Source: Saprospirales bacterium
GTDB taxonomy: Bacteria; Bacteroidota; Bacteroidia; Chitinophagales; Saprospiraceae
DNA: 47,695 nucleotides
NCBI GenBank assembly: GCA_007693915.1
Contig: RECS01000121.1
Span: forward strand, 1 to 47,695
Direction of reading: 5' to 3'
The notes below the pieces were generated by a model, which did not search any database, was not told where the DNA came from, and worked only from the letters and a program-made list of their open reading frames with translations. Each line of letters opens with the position of its first letter. Position 1 is the first letter of the stretch. A program made the translations under genes and the position numbers. Below, in pieces: positions 33,785 through 43,300 of this stretch.

Positions 33785-34399
33785 ATGAAAAACACAACTT
33801 TAAGTTTTATCCTTTTCTCCATAATGTTCCTTTTTGCCGGAATTCAACTACATGCCAGCGATGGCGGTGGTCTAAAAATTGGAGATGTCGCACCGGATTT
33901 TTCCTTAAAAAATATTGATGGCAACTACGTTTCCATGAGTGATTATGAGGATGCTGCCGGATTCATCATTATTTTTTCCTGTAACCACTGTCCTTTTGTG
34001 GTGGCAGTTGAGGATCGCATGATAGCGCTACACGAGCGATATGCACCTATGGGTTGGCATTTGATCGCTATCAATCCTAATGATCCTACTGTAGTTCCAG
34101 ACGATAGTTTTGAAAAAATGATTGAAAGAGCTCAAGAAAAAAACTTCCCTTTTCCCTACGTCAAAGATGTTGGTCAGAAAGTTTTTCCTCAATACGGAGC
34201 CACTCGAACTCCTCATGTCTTTTTGTTAGATTCGGATAAAGTAGTGAGATATATTGGAGCCATAGATGACAACACTCGAGACGAAAGTGCTGTGCAGGAA
34301 AAGTGGTTGGAAAATGCTATCGCAAGAATCATGAGAGGTATGGATCCAGACCCCTTAGAAACCCGTGCAATTGGCTGTACCATCAAGGTGCAGGAGTAA
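33785..34399 (+). CDS. Exported redoxin (AhpC/TSA-like thioredoxin family)
   Basis: The 204-residue protein has a signal peptide (about residues 1-24, ending LHA). A redoxin domain starts GDVAPDFSLKNIDG and has the unusual active site FSCNHCPFV (Cys66, Cys69). The rest includes HERYAPMGWHLIAINPND, a cis-Pro-like TRTPHVFLLDS and a C-terminal GCTIK. CNHC in this setting is typical of a thioredoxin-like subgroup of unknown substrate. It is probably periplasmic or membrane-associated. It forms a pair with the TlpA-like gene and ends before a clear terminator. Confidence 0.88.
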   Translation: MKNTTLSFILFSIMFLFAGIQLHASDGGGLKIGDVAPDFSLKNIDGNYVSMSDYEDAAGFIIIFSCNHCPFVVAVEDRMIALHERYAPMGWHLIAINPNDPTVVPDDSFEKMIERAQEKNFPFPYVKDVGQKVFPQYGATRTPHVFLLDSDKVVRYIGAIDDNTRDESAVQEKWLENAIARIMRGMDPDPLETRAIGCTIKVQE

Positions 34400-34476
34400 A
34401 TGTGTCTGTTTATAAATAAAAAAAATTATACACATCCTTAAAACTGGTTTTATCATTTAAGGATAACTAATAATTC

Positions 34477-34517
34477 AAACCCACGGGGCAATTCAATTCC
34501 CTGTGGGTTTTGTTTGT
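34477..34517 (+). terminator. Terminator after the redoxin pair
   Basis: The stem AAACCCAC/GTGGGTTT (34477-34484 with 34503-34510), extended by GGG/CCC across a G-T pair, is followed by TTGTTTG. It ends the two-gene thioredoxin unit before the lipoprotein gene. Confidence 0.85.
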
Positions 34518-34598
34518 CAAATCGTAAAAAAAAATATTACAGGTTCTGGAACACAAAATGCCAAGCTCCCAACTGCGTTCTATTATGAAAATTTACCT

Positions 34599-34606
34599 TA
34601 GCTTTG
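34599..34606 (+). promoter_or_regulatory. Putative -7 element of the 34623 lipoprotein gene
   Basis: TAGCTTTG matches TAnnTTTG and ends 16 bases before the ATG, giving a leader of about 10 bases. No clear -33 element is seen. Confidence 0.45.
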
Positions 34607-34622
34607 CAAAAACAGTTTGAAA

Positions 34623-35117
34623 ATGAAAAAATTAACGTTTTTCGGTATAGGAATAATGAGTGTGCTTCTGTTCATGGGACTACAGTCATGTGGTACTAGT
34701 ATGGACTCTGACTATGAAGAATTAGACCTGATGAGACACGGTCTTCCCATTAAAGTAATGGCACCGGCAGATGTAAAAATTGAAACCTCCACTTCCATGG
34801 GAACTCAAACCGTAACCATTGATGGTGGAGCTGATTTTGCCATTGAAATATCAAAGGGTGAATTCAACTCAGGAAGCAGAGATAATCTGTTAAATGAGCA
34901 AAAAGAATTTGTTACCTCAAACCGTATTTTTCATCAAATACTGCTCGAGGAAGCCGATGGCTTTGTCTATGAATTTAAAATCAATGAAGAAAACTCCAAC
35001 TTCGGATTCAGACGCGTTTATATTCAAGGGGATTACGAATACATCTTCAGAAACGGGATGGCGAAAATTTTTACCGAAGAACAGGCCTTGAATATGTTCA
35101 ATGCCGTGAAGCAATAA
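34623..35117 (+). CDS. Putative lipoprotein, unknown function
   Basis: Starting at ATG 34623 the protein has 164 residues, with lipobox LQSC (Cys23) and an acidic linker. The mature domain is about 140 residues and beta-rich, with repeated charged strands (IEISKGEFNSGSRD, FVYEFKINEENSNFGFRRV). It has no family I recognise. The C-terminus ends in a helix (TEEQALNMFNAVKQ). An in-frame TTG two codons earlier is less likely than ATG. A -7 element lies just upstream and a terminator separates it from the redoxin pair, so it is probably monocistronic. Confidence 0.75.
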   Translation: MKKLTFFGIGIMSVLLFMGLQSCGTSMDSDYEELDLMRHGLPIKVMAPADVKIETSTSMGTQTVTIDGGADFAIEISKGEFNSGSRDNLLNEQKEFVTSNRIFHQILLEEADGFVYEFKINEENSNFGFRRVYIQGDYEYIFRNGMAKIFTEEQALNMFNAVKQ

Positions 35118-35456
35118 GGGGAAGCAACTAATTTAAAAATAAGCTGATACTAGTTTTTAGGCTTCTTGATAGAATTCACTACCCAGCAACAACAGTACCG
35201 TCAATAAAAAGGCAACAATAAGCATAATTTCGTTTTGCTTAATCTAAAGCAAGAATTGTGCCAATTGTATTTTTTTCTGGGGACTATTTTTTTTCAAACC
35301 TGCCCTTTTGTTCCCTATATTTTAGTTTAGAAAAATAGAAACCTTCAAGTCAGGTTTGCTAAGAACTCAACTTATAAAACATAAAAAATCCCCATTCATT
35401 GGGTACAAAAATCCTCCCCAATACACTACCTTTAGCAAACTAATGAAAAAATATCT
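35118..35456. other. Intergenic region with a possible 22-codon ORF
   Basis: The 339-base gap between a lipoprotein and the Dna2-like gene has no large gene. A short hydrophobic minus-strand frame lies at 35157-35225 (see that entry). An inverted pair CAAACCTG/CAGGTTTG occurs near 35296 and 35351. TACCTTTA at 35427-35434 is a near-match to a -7 box 23 bases before the next ATG. Confidence 0.5.
35157..35225 (-). CDS. Possible 22-residue hydrophobic microprotein
   Basis: An ATG-started frame on the minus strand encodes 22 residues: a hydrophobic stretch MLIVAFLLTVLLLLG followed by a short polar tail with Glu, Phe, Tyr, Gln, Glu and Ala. It looks like a single-pass membrane microprotein. The only neighbours run on the other strand. 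I see no strong ribosome-binding site or promoter, and a chance hydrophobic frame in AT-rich DNA is quite possible. Confidence 0.25.
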   Translation of the reverse strand: MLIVAFLLTVLLLLGSEFYQEA

Positions 35457-38400
35457 ATGTCCTCTTTGGTTGATGAAAATAAAAAATACGAATTAGAAGA
35501 ACTTCAAAAACATATCCCTACTCTGGGAAAAGGACTCAATAACCGGGATGATAATGTCAAGGGAAAACTGGTTCAGTTTTACTATTATTTGGTCGAGCTG
35601 CTCATAGGTGATGAACCCCTGCGATTTACCACAGAGTTTGCAGCCATTTCTTATCTTGGGGTTAAATACAACCTCAGTGGTGATCTGCTTTTCCGCTTGC
35701 ATGCTTTTAGAAAAACCATGAACAAAGCCGATAACGAAGTGGGTGAAATAGAATGGAAGTCAGGGTTTTATGCGTTATGTCAACTGCTTTTTCACTGCAA
35801 AAATGAAACTCTGCCGGCTGAATTCCAGGAATTTCATGTGGCAATTCAAAAACTAAAGAAGCAGCCGGAAAAAAAAGACAAATACATCAGAATTGAAAAA
35901 GTCCTGTGGACAGGCAAAAAAACTGAACAGGGTTGGGAGGCATTGAGGGAAGATGAAGGCAGTTCTGCAATAATTTTTGAAGCGCTCACGGATGACTTTA
36001 AGAAAAATCTGGAAGAGCTCTCTCAATTGCGCTCTGCAAATGTACTCCTAATGCTTAAGGAAATCAGTGTAGATACTAATGGAATCTGGCGACCAAAAGT
36101 CATTATTATAGAACCTGATTTTATCCTCGACGTTACTGCCATTGCCTCCTGTGTAATGAACGATTACGAATTGCCCTCTATCCATTTACTGAAAAAATTC
36201 CTACCGCCAAAAACCACCAAATACCTGATGGGTGGACATGTCGCCAATTATTTTCTCGATAGCTTAATCAGCGAGCCTTCCTCTCGTTTTGAAGATTTGA
36301 TGAGACAATCCTTTTTCATCGATCCGGTCTCTTTCTGTACCTTGCCTGATGAGGATATTAAGTATATCGCGTCTAAGAGCAGGGATTATTATCTAAATAT
36401 CCAAAAAATAATCAAAAGGAATTTTCTTATCGAAGGTAGAGAATTACATCATTTTTCGGTTGAACCCTCCTTTTACTCACCACAAAATGGAATACAGGGA
36501 AGGCTGGATCTGCTGTACCGCAATCCATCCGAAAGAAGAACGGAAATTTTTGAGTTAAAAAGTGGTTCTGTTTTCAAGCCCAATGCCTACAATATCAACG
36601 CATCGCATTATGCACAGACCATGCTTTATTACATGATCATCAAAGACCTTTATCCCAATGACATCAATCTTTCTGCCTATATCATATATGCTAAAGAAGC
36701 TAGAGAAACTGTAAGATATGCTCCCTCAGTCAAGCATTTTCAGAACAAAACCATGTCAGTCCGAAACAGAGTACTGCTGAATGAAATGAAAATTCAGGAC
36801 CTGGATAAAATAAAACCGGATCAACTTTTTTCCTATCTCGATCTTGACATCCTTTTGGACGAAAAGGGATTCACCGGTCAGGATGCAGCCAATTTTAAGG
36901 GAAGATGGGAGCATCTGGATGAAGTGGAAAAGAAATATTTTCTGCACTCCTATGCTTTTGTATCAAGGGAATACCGCAACTCTAAGGTAAACAATTGGAG
37001 AAAAACAGATCGGGGTAATGGACTGTCAGCCATCTGGCTCGAAGACCTCAAATCCAAAGAAGAGCGCTTTTCGATTTATACTGAATTGCGTCTAAAAGAG
37101 GACCTAAGCGGAGAAGAAAATCCGCTGCTCATTCTCTCTAAAAAGAATTGTCCACAAAAATTAGCTAATTTCAGAAAGGGTGATGTAGTGGTCCTTTACG
37201 CACCTGCCCTTTCATCTGATTCCACCCCTTTTGCCCAAATCTATAGGGCAACCCTCGTGGAAATAGATGGTGAAAAAATCAGCCTCAGGTTAAGAAGCAA
37301 ACTCTCCAGATCAGATGCACCGGATGCTACCCTAAGCTGGGTTCTCGAACCAGATGTTTTAGAAAGTGGATTCAATCATTTTTTCAGATCCCTGGCCATG
37401 TTTTTAAACAGTTCTGCTGAAAGAAGAAGCCTATGGATGGGCAGGCGATTACCGGATCCGGCTAAATTAAAAGATTTTAATCCCATATCCGGTCTAACAG
37501 AGGAGCAAAACAGGGTCATCCAAAAAATCATCAGTTCTAAGGATTACTTTTTGTTGTGGGGACCTCCGGGAACCGGAAAAACAAGTGTGGTCATCAAACA
37601 ATTGATACGCCAATTGGTGGTAGAGGAGAAAGAAAATATCCTTTTGCTGGCCTATACCAATCGGGCAGTAGATGAGATTTGTGATGCTGTCAAATCATGG
37701 GGTGAAAAAATGAATGCACTGGCAGTCAGAATAGGTTCTCGTTATGGAGTAGGCGTTGAACATCACGACTTGCTTTTTGACAAACAACTGGAAAAATTCA
37801 ACAGCAGACGAGAAGTTGTGGAATGGCTCAATAAGAAAAAGATTTTTGTCTCCACCGTATCTTCTTATTATGGCAAGTCTGAATTGCGGAAATTGATCAA
37901 ATTTGATACTGTTATTATCGATGAAGCTTCGCAAATACTTGAACCCTATCTGGTAGGTTTGGTATCGGGTTTTAATCGAACTATTTTGATAGGCGACCAT
38001 TGTCAATTGCCTGCCATAGTTACCCAATACGAAAACGAAAGTAAAATAAATGACATCCAACTTAAAGATTTGGGTATGGAACAACTATCGGATTCACTTT
38101 TTGAAAGATTGTTCAGATTGTGCTTAAGAAATGGGGCAGATCACGCCTTTGACAAACTGAGTTATCAGGGAAGAATGCATCGAGATATCTGCGATTTTGT
38201 CAGCCATCAATTTTACAAAGGAAAACTCCAATGTCTGAACTCTGATATTCCGAATTCTGAGAGATTAAGAGGTGACTTATCTGATTTTTATCCGGCTCAG
38301 CTCCCCAATTTCCTCAGGAGTAATCGCAAAATATTTTTGGATCAAGCCGCTGAAGGGTTACCATTAAAAACTCATGAAGAAGAAGCGGAATCTGCGGTGC

Positions 38401-38810
38401 AGCTCATCAAAACCATTGTAGAAAAATCCGCTTTAAAACCTGAGAACCTTTCTGAAAATCTAATCGGGATTATTTGCCCCTACCGCGCCCAAATCGCATT
38501 GATTAAATCCAAACTGGAAAACTGGCATCCTGTTGTCGCTTCTAAAATCACGGTAGATACAGTAGAGCGTTATCAAGGAGGTGCAAGAGACATCATAATC
38601 CTATCGCTTTGCATCAATCATCCCTCTCAGTTAAACACCCTCATTAACGCCAACAGGGAAGGTCTTGACAGGAAATTGAATGTAGCACTAACACGTGCAA
38701 GGGAACAGCTGATAATTCTGGGCAATAAGGAGATTCTCTCCAGCAACCCCACCTATCAGCAATTGATTGAGAATTGCACAGAGATCAGTTCTGATTTTGT
38801 AACAGTATAG
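35457..38810 (+). CDS. Dna2-like fused PD-(D/E)XK nuclease and SF1 helicase
   Basis: The 1117-residue protein has an N-terminal helical region, then a RecB/Cas4-type nuclease motif: GIQGRLDLL with Asp351, EIFELKSG with Glu366 and Lys368, and HYAQTMLYY with Gln387. Helicase motifs follow: GPPGTGKT (702-709), VIIDEAS (819-825), GDHCQLPAIV, YQGRMHRDICDFV, DTVERYQGGARDIII and LNVALTRAREQLIILG. This nuclease-then-helicase order is that of Dna2. Eukaryotic Dna2 also has four cysteines for an iron-sulfur cluster around its nuclease; I cannot find a matching set, so this copy probably lacks it. It is likely a DNA repair or replication-fork-processing enzyme. No defence-system partner is adjacent. Confidence 0.9.
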   Translation: MSSLVDENKKYELEELQKHIPTLGKGLNNRDDNVKGKLVQFYYYLVELLIGDEPLRFTTEFAAISYLGVKYNLSGDLLFRLHAFRKTMNKADNEVGEIEWKSGFYALCQLLFHCKNETLPAEFQEFHVAIQKLKKQPEKKDKYIRIEKVLWTGKKTEQGWEALREDEGSSAIIFEALTDDFKKNLEELSQLRSANVLLMLKEISVDTNGIWRPKVIIIEPDFILDVTAIASCVMNDYELPSIHLLKKFLPPKTTKYLMGGHVANYFLDSLISEPSSRFEDLMRQSFFIDPVSFCTLPDEDIKYIASKSRDYYLNIQKIIKRNFLIEGRELHHFSVEPSFYSPQNGIQGRLDLLYRNPSERRTEIFELKSGSVFKPNAYNINASHYAQTMLYYMIIKDLYPNDINLSAYIIYAKEARETVRYAPSVKHFQNKTMSVRNRVLLNEMKIQDLDKIKPDQLFSYLDLDILLDEKGFTGQDAANFKGRWEHLDEVEKKYFLHSYAFVSREYRNSKVNNWRKTDRGNGLSAIWLEDLKSKEERFSIYTELRLKEDLSGEENPLLILSKKNCPQKLANFRKGDVVVLYAPALSSDSTPFAQIYRATLVEIDGEKISLRLRSKLSRSDAPDATLSWVLEPDVLESGFNHFFRSLAMFLNSSAERRSLWMGRRLPDPAKLKDFNPISGLTEEQNRVIQKIISSKDYFLLWGPPGTGKTSVVIKQLIRQLVVEEKENILLLAYTNRAVDEICDAVKSWGEKMNALAVRIGSRYGVGVEHHDLLFDKQLEKFNSRREVVEWLNKKKIFVSTVSSYYGKSELRKLIKFDTVIIDEASQILEPYLVGLVSGFNRTILIGDHCQLPAIVTQYENESKINDIQLKDLGMEQLSDSLFERLFRLCLRNGADHAFDKLSYQGRMHRDICDFVSHQFYKGKLQCLNSDIPNSERLRGDLSDFYPAQLPNFLRSNRKIFLDQAAEGLPLKTHEEEAESAVQLIKTIVEKSALKPENLSENLIGIICPYRAQIALIKSKLENWHPVVASKITVDTVERYQGGARDIIILSLCINHPSQLNTLINANREGLDRKLNVALTRAREQLIILGNKEILSSNPTYQQLIENCTEISSDFVTV

Positions 38811-39215
38811 GTTCTTTAATTGGCTAACAAAAGTCAATTTTAAATTCAGTCTCGCCAGGGACTAAATATGGGTAGCATTCAATCAGGAAAAATAGAAGTG
38901 CAGCAAGAATTTACCAAGCCGAAAGCATGACTCTATACAGTTCTAAATACCTTTGACTTGGGGCAATCTCATTGTGGACAGTAATTTTTGAGTGTTTTTT
39001 TAAGATAACTAACAGAGCCATTAAGCACAAAGAAATGATAGCAAAAAGACCATCAAAAAAAGTTAAAAATCTGTTATTTGACAAAAATCAAAAGACTTAG
39101 GAGGCAACTTTAGCATAAATCAATTAATTTTAGGAATTAATTTTCTGAGATTAATATTTATTTATTGCCATTTGCCTTAGGAAACACATCTTTTAAAACA
39201 GTACAAAAGTTATCA
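38811..39215 (+). other. Spacer before the S8 protease gene
   Basis: No gene is evident in these 405 bases. TACCTTTG (38948-38955) matches the -7 consensus, but would give a leader of about 260 bases. A TTTGAC at 39077 and a TTTAGC at 39109 are weak promoter-like words closer to the gene. The frame of the protease is open back to TTG 39165, but the ATG at 39216 starts a proper signal peptide. Confidence 0.5.
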
Positions 39216-42200
39216 ATGAATTTTTTTTCCCTTTTACAACGCTTTGTGATTCAATTATTTCTGATACCCATTCTCCTTGTTGGAATGTCGTCTATCTTCT
39301 TCGGTCAACAAACACCTGAGACAGATGTAGAACGGCTACTTCAATTGGCTGAGGAATGGAATAATCAGGATAGAGAACAACTTTCAGAGGCCCTTACAGG
39401 CAGGAGAGCGATGAATTTGCCCTTGAGGGTTGAAACTGAAGATGGTTCAATGTCAGAATTGATGAGAATGATAAATGGAGTCCCGGAGTATTACACTACA
39501 AATAATGTAGCTGCTGCGATATCTACAGGTACAAATCATGTCCATACCGGTGGTCGCACTCATCTCAATCTCGAAGGGGAGGGCATGATAGTCGGCGAGT
39601 GGGATGCGGGGGCAGTCTTGCTTGAGCACCAAGAACTCATTGGTAGGGTATTACAAAAAGATGGTGCAACATCAGTCCACAATCATGCTGTCCACGTTGC
39701 TGGTACACTTATAGCCTCAGGAGTACGTTTTGAGGCGCGAGGAATGGCACCAAGGGCATTTCTTTGGGCGCATGATTGGACCAATGACTCAGGAGAAATG
39801 GCCCAAGCTGCAGCAGAAGGTTTACTAATTTCTAATCATTCCTATGGTTCATTAGCTGGTTGGGCAAATGGGGACTGGTCCGGCACCCAAGGTGCCCATT
39901 GGTGGGGAGATATTTCAATAAGTGAAGAAGAAGATTGGAAATTCGGATTTTATGACAATAGGGCTGCACAATGGGATCAAATTTCATATCTGGCACCCTA
40001 CTATCTAATTGTAAAATCTGCGGGAAATAACAGGAATGACAATCACTCTGGACCTCATTTTGTTTGGGATCCTGCAATTGAAGAATGGGTAGAATCAAGC
40101 GATTTCCGTCAACCCGACGGAGGGCCAAATGGATATGACTGTCTACCAACCTACAGTAATGCAAAAAATATTCTTACAGTTGGAGCAGTGAATACGGTGA
40201 CTGGAGGATACTCTCAACCCTCAGATGTCCGAATGAGCAACTTCAGTAGTTGGGGTCCAACTAATGATGGAAGAATAAAACCCGATCTAGTTGGTGATGG
40301 AGTAAGTTTATTTTCTTCAAATGGAAATGGCATCGCATCTTATAACAATAGCAGTGGAACCTCCATGTCAGGACCCAATGTCGCGGGTTCATTGCTTCTA
40401 ATTCAAGAATTACACAAAAAACTACACGATGAGTTTATGTGGTCCTCCAGTTTAAAAGGACTTGCCATTCACACAGTAGACCAAGCCGGCATCTCTGATG
40501 GGCCGGATTATTCATTCGGTTGGGGACTACTAAATACTGAAAGGGCGGCTGAATTTCTTTTAAATCCGGTATATCACCAAATGCACCAGGAGGTAATCAC
40601 CTCAGGTGACACCCTGGAATTTAGTATTTTTGGAAACGGTATTGATCCTGTGAAAACTACTCTGTGTTGGACAGACCCTGCAGCAACACCCCTAGCACCA
40701 TCGCTTAACGATCCCACCTTGCGTCTGATCAATGATCTGGATATGCGAATTATTGCCATTTCGGGTTCTGACTCTGGAATGATATATATGCCCTGGATAC
40801 TAGACCCTGCTAATCCTTCAGCTGCTGCAACCTCAGGGGATAATTTCAGAGACAATGTAGAAGTGGTCACAGCAGGTATTTTACCCCAAGGAGAATATAT
40901 TGTAAGAATTACTCATAAAGGCTCAGAACTAGAAGAGGGACAACAGCGCTTTTCACTAATGATTTCAGCACCACCATCTGATTGCAGCATTGATTTAAGT
41001 GTGGTGGATTTTACTAATCTATCTTGTGAGAATGCTATGGATGGGGAGGTTGTCCTGGAAGCATCAGGAGGAGAACCGGTTTACTCCTATTCAAAGGATG
41101 GAATTAATTTTAACTCCGATAGCCGAATTACAGATTTAAGCTCAGGTTTAAATTATTTTTACGCTACTGACTCTAACCATTGCTTTGGGTATATATCTCA
41201 GGCAATGTCTGCCCCGGATCCAATGTCAATTGAAGCAAATGATCAACTGATAGTCCGCATCAATGAACCACAAGAAGAGCGGGTGATTTATGGTTTTTCT
41301 AATTCATTCACAGGATCGAACTGGGGAGGAGACCCAACTAATGGTGCGATAACCGCACAAGCTGTAATGGTGGATGATGGTTCCGGAAATCCTGCATTAG
41401 GGTGTGGTGATTTGCTGAATACTTCAGAATTAGAAGGGAACATCGCTATAGCGATCAGAGGAAGCTGTCAGTTTGGTCAAAAAGGACTTAGGGCCCAAGA
41501 GGCAGGTGCTGCAGCTCTGATTATTATCAATGATGACGGTGCTCCATTCAATATGGCCGGCGGTGATTTTGGAAATCAGGTAACTATTCCGGTCTATATG
41601 ATAAGTACTCAAAATGGCCAGGAGCTTATCGATCATGTGAATGCCACTGATGTCGTACTCACCGTTGGCACCATCAACTCCATGGGCATGTTGAGTTGTA
41701 ATGGAGCGCAAGACGGTATTTTACAGCCCTGGGTAAGAGGTGGTAATCCACCCTATAGCTTCGAATGGAACAATGGCGATACTACAGAAATGATTAGCAA
41801 TTTATCTGCAGGCATCTACGAACTTATTGTGACAGATTCGAGAGGTTGTCAGGATTTCATCAGCATGGTAGTTGAAGAACCGGAAAATTTAAAAGTTGAA
41901 TTTTCCGAAATCATTCCTGAAAGTTGTCTTGATTTAGCTGATGGCAGTGCGTTTGCTATAGGAAGTGGTGGAACAGCACCCTATCAATTTGAATGGTCAA
42001 CAGGTCAACAAGGTGCTTTAGCCGATAATTTATGGACAGGTTTACACTTGCTAACCGTTACTGATGCCTCGGGCTGTACCTTGGTCGACAGCGTATTGGT
42101 ACCTGAACCAATTCCGTTAGCAGTTGAAACTGAAGTCCTCAACACTTGTGCGGATCTTCCTAATGGGGTAATCAACCTAAATCCAATTGGTGGAAAAGCC

Positions 42201-43259
42201 CCATTTGAAATTGACTGGCCATTTAAGGGTGTGGATGGATCCCAACTAGATAGTATCGGTGAGGGAACTTATACTTTCAGAATTATTGATGCCTGTGACA
42301 ATCTGTTCATTGACAGTATTGAGATAGAAATTCTTGCCCCGCCTTCAATCCAAAACGTTACAACAGTATCACCAATTTGCGGAGATCAGGAGACGGGCTG
42401 GATATCCGTAGAAGTTGATGGAAGATTGGAAAGCATCATTTGGTCAAATGGGGAGGAATCTCTTATGCTGAACGATATTGGAATTGGCACCTACTTTTTA
42501 ACACTCATTGATGTATGTGGAACGATTGTTACGGACTCTATCCAATTAGATGGACCTGAAGAAATTCAAATAGACATCATTGACCTTCAAAACATCAGTT
42601 GCCCCGGTGAAGAGGATGGGGCTATCGCAATTTCAACAAGTGGTGGGACAGGTGCATTAAATTTGGATTGGTCAACAGGAAATAATACCAATTCTTTAGA
42701 GGGTCTGAGAGCAGGGTCTTACGTGCTTATTGTAACGGACTCGGTGGGATGCTTTAAGCGGGAAGTATTTGAATTACAGGAGCCGGCGACACTTTTCGCA
42801 GATTTTGATTATCTGAAAAATGAACTCAGCGTTCAATTTATAAACCTTGCAGACAGCAACGCCACCTTTTTCTGGGACTTTGGAGATGGGAATACTTCTA
42901 CTGAAGAAAATCCTGAGCACACTTATTCTGAAAGTGGGATTTATGAAATATGTTTATTGGTTTCAAACGATTGTGAGGAAATAGAGATATGCATTGAGGT
43001 TGATGTTAGTCCCAGTACAACAGTTGAAATGAAGAATCAACCCTCATTTGTACTTTATCCCAATCCCGCATCTCAGGTAATCAATATTGAAATCAGCAAT
43101 TCATTTTCGCAGGAACCCATCAGCGTTTTTAATTCGATAGGACAGTTAATTAATATGATTGCATTTGCTGAGGAAATAAGTTGGGATATAAGTCAGCTAC
43201 CCCCTGGCTTATACCTGATAAAAATGGATAATTATACTGCAAGATTTATTAAGAAATAA
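39216..43259 (+). CDS. T9SS-secreted subtilisin-like (S8) protease with PA, SprB-like and PKD domains
   Basis: From ATG 39216 the protein has 1347 residues with a signal peptide. The S8 triad is visible: Asp130 (GEWDAGA), His157 (HNHAVHVAGT) and Ser383 (SGTSMSGPNVAG), with Asn near SAGNN. A jelly-roll P-like domain (about 450-585) follows. SprB-like repeats begin about 600, with a PA domain inserted (about 683-818) and five further repeats, recognised by C-x-x-x-x-x-G start and GxYxLxVTDxxGC end. A PKD domain with WDFGDGNTSTEENPEHTY and a C-terminal sorting domain (FVLYPNPASQVINIEI, then SQLPPGLYLIKM) complete it. It should be exported by the type IX system and held or released at the surface for protein degradation. 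Confidence 0.94.
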   Translation: MNFFSLLQRFVIQLFLIPILLVGMSSIFFGQQTPETDVERLLQLAEEWNNQDREQLSEALTGRRAMNLPLRVETEDGSMSELMRMINGVPEYYTTNNVAAAISTGTNHVHTGGRTHLNLEGEGMIVGEWDAGAVLLEHQELIGRVLQKDGATSVHNHAVHVAGTLIASGVRFEARGMAPRAFLWAHDWTNDSGEMAQAAAEGLLISNHSYGSLAGWANGDWSGTQGAHWWGDISISEEEDWKFGFYDNRAAQWDQISYLAPYYLIVKSAGNNRNDNHSGPHFVWDPAIEEWVESSDFRQPDGGPNGYDCLPTYSNAKNILTVGAVNTVTGGYSQPSDVRMSNFSSWGPTNDGRIKPDLVGDGVSLFSSNGNGIASYNNSSGTSMSGPNVAGSLLLIQELHKKLHDEFMWSSSLKGLAIHTVDQAGISDGPDYSFGWGLLNTERAAEFLLNPVYHQMHQEVITSGDTLEFSIFGNGIDPVKTTLCWTDPAATPLAPSLNDPTLRLINDLDMRIIAISGSDSGMIYMPWILDPANPSAAATSGDNFRDNVEVVTAGILPQGEYIVRITHKGSELEEGQQRFSLMISAPPSDCSIDLSVVDFTNLSCENAMDGEVVLEASGGEPVYSYSKDGINFNSDSRITDLSSGLNYFYATDSNHCFGYISQAMSAPDPMSIEANDQLIVRINEPQEERVIYGFSNSFTGSNWGGDPTNGAITAQAVMVDDGSGNPALGCGDLLNTSELEGNIAIAIRGSCQFGQKGLRAQEAGAAALIIINDDGAPFNMAGGDFGNQVTIPVYMISTQNGQELIDHVNATDVVLTVGTINSMGMLSCNGAQDGILQPWVRGGNPPYSFEWNNGDTTEMISNLSAGIYELIVTDSRGCQDFISMVVEEPENLKVEFSEIIPESCLDLADGSAFAIGSGGTAPYQFEWSTGQQGALADNLWTGLHLLTVTDASGCTLVDSVLVPEPIPLAVETEVLNTCADLPNGVINLNPIGGKAPFEIDWPFKGVDGSQLDSIGEGTYTFRIIDACDNLFIDSIEIEILAPPSIQNVTTVSPICGDQETGWISVEVDGRLESIIWSNGEESLMLNDIGIGTYFLTLIDVCGTIVTDSIQLDGPEEIQIDIIDLQNISCPGEEDGAIAISTSGGTGALNLDWSTGNNTNSLEGLRAGSYVLIVTDSVGCFKREVFELQEPATLFADFDYLKNELSVQFINLADSNATFFWDFGDGNTSTEENPEHTYSESGIYEICLLVSNDCEEIEICIEVDVSPSTTVEMKNQPSFVLYPNPASQVINIEISNSFSQEPISVFNSIGQLINMIAFAEEISWDISQLPPGLYLIKMDNYTARFIKK

Positions 43260-43271
43260 AAGCAAATAACG

Positions 43272-43300
43272 AAAGGCTCATCTCCGGGTGGGTCTTTTTT
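43272..43300 (+). terminator. Terminator after the S8 protease gene
   Basis: AAAGGCTCA (43272-43280) pairs with TGGGTCTTT (43289-43297) with two G-T pairs around an eight-base loop, followed by T. It lies 13 bases after the protease stop and overlaps the last base pair of the convergent gene's stop codon region. Confidence 0.65.

Noticed and set aside
35457-38810. Possibility that the Dna2-like gene is part of a defence island
   Set aside because: Neighbours are a lipoprotein and a secreted protease; no restriction, toxin, cas or phage-related gene is present.
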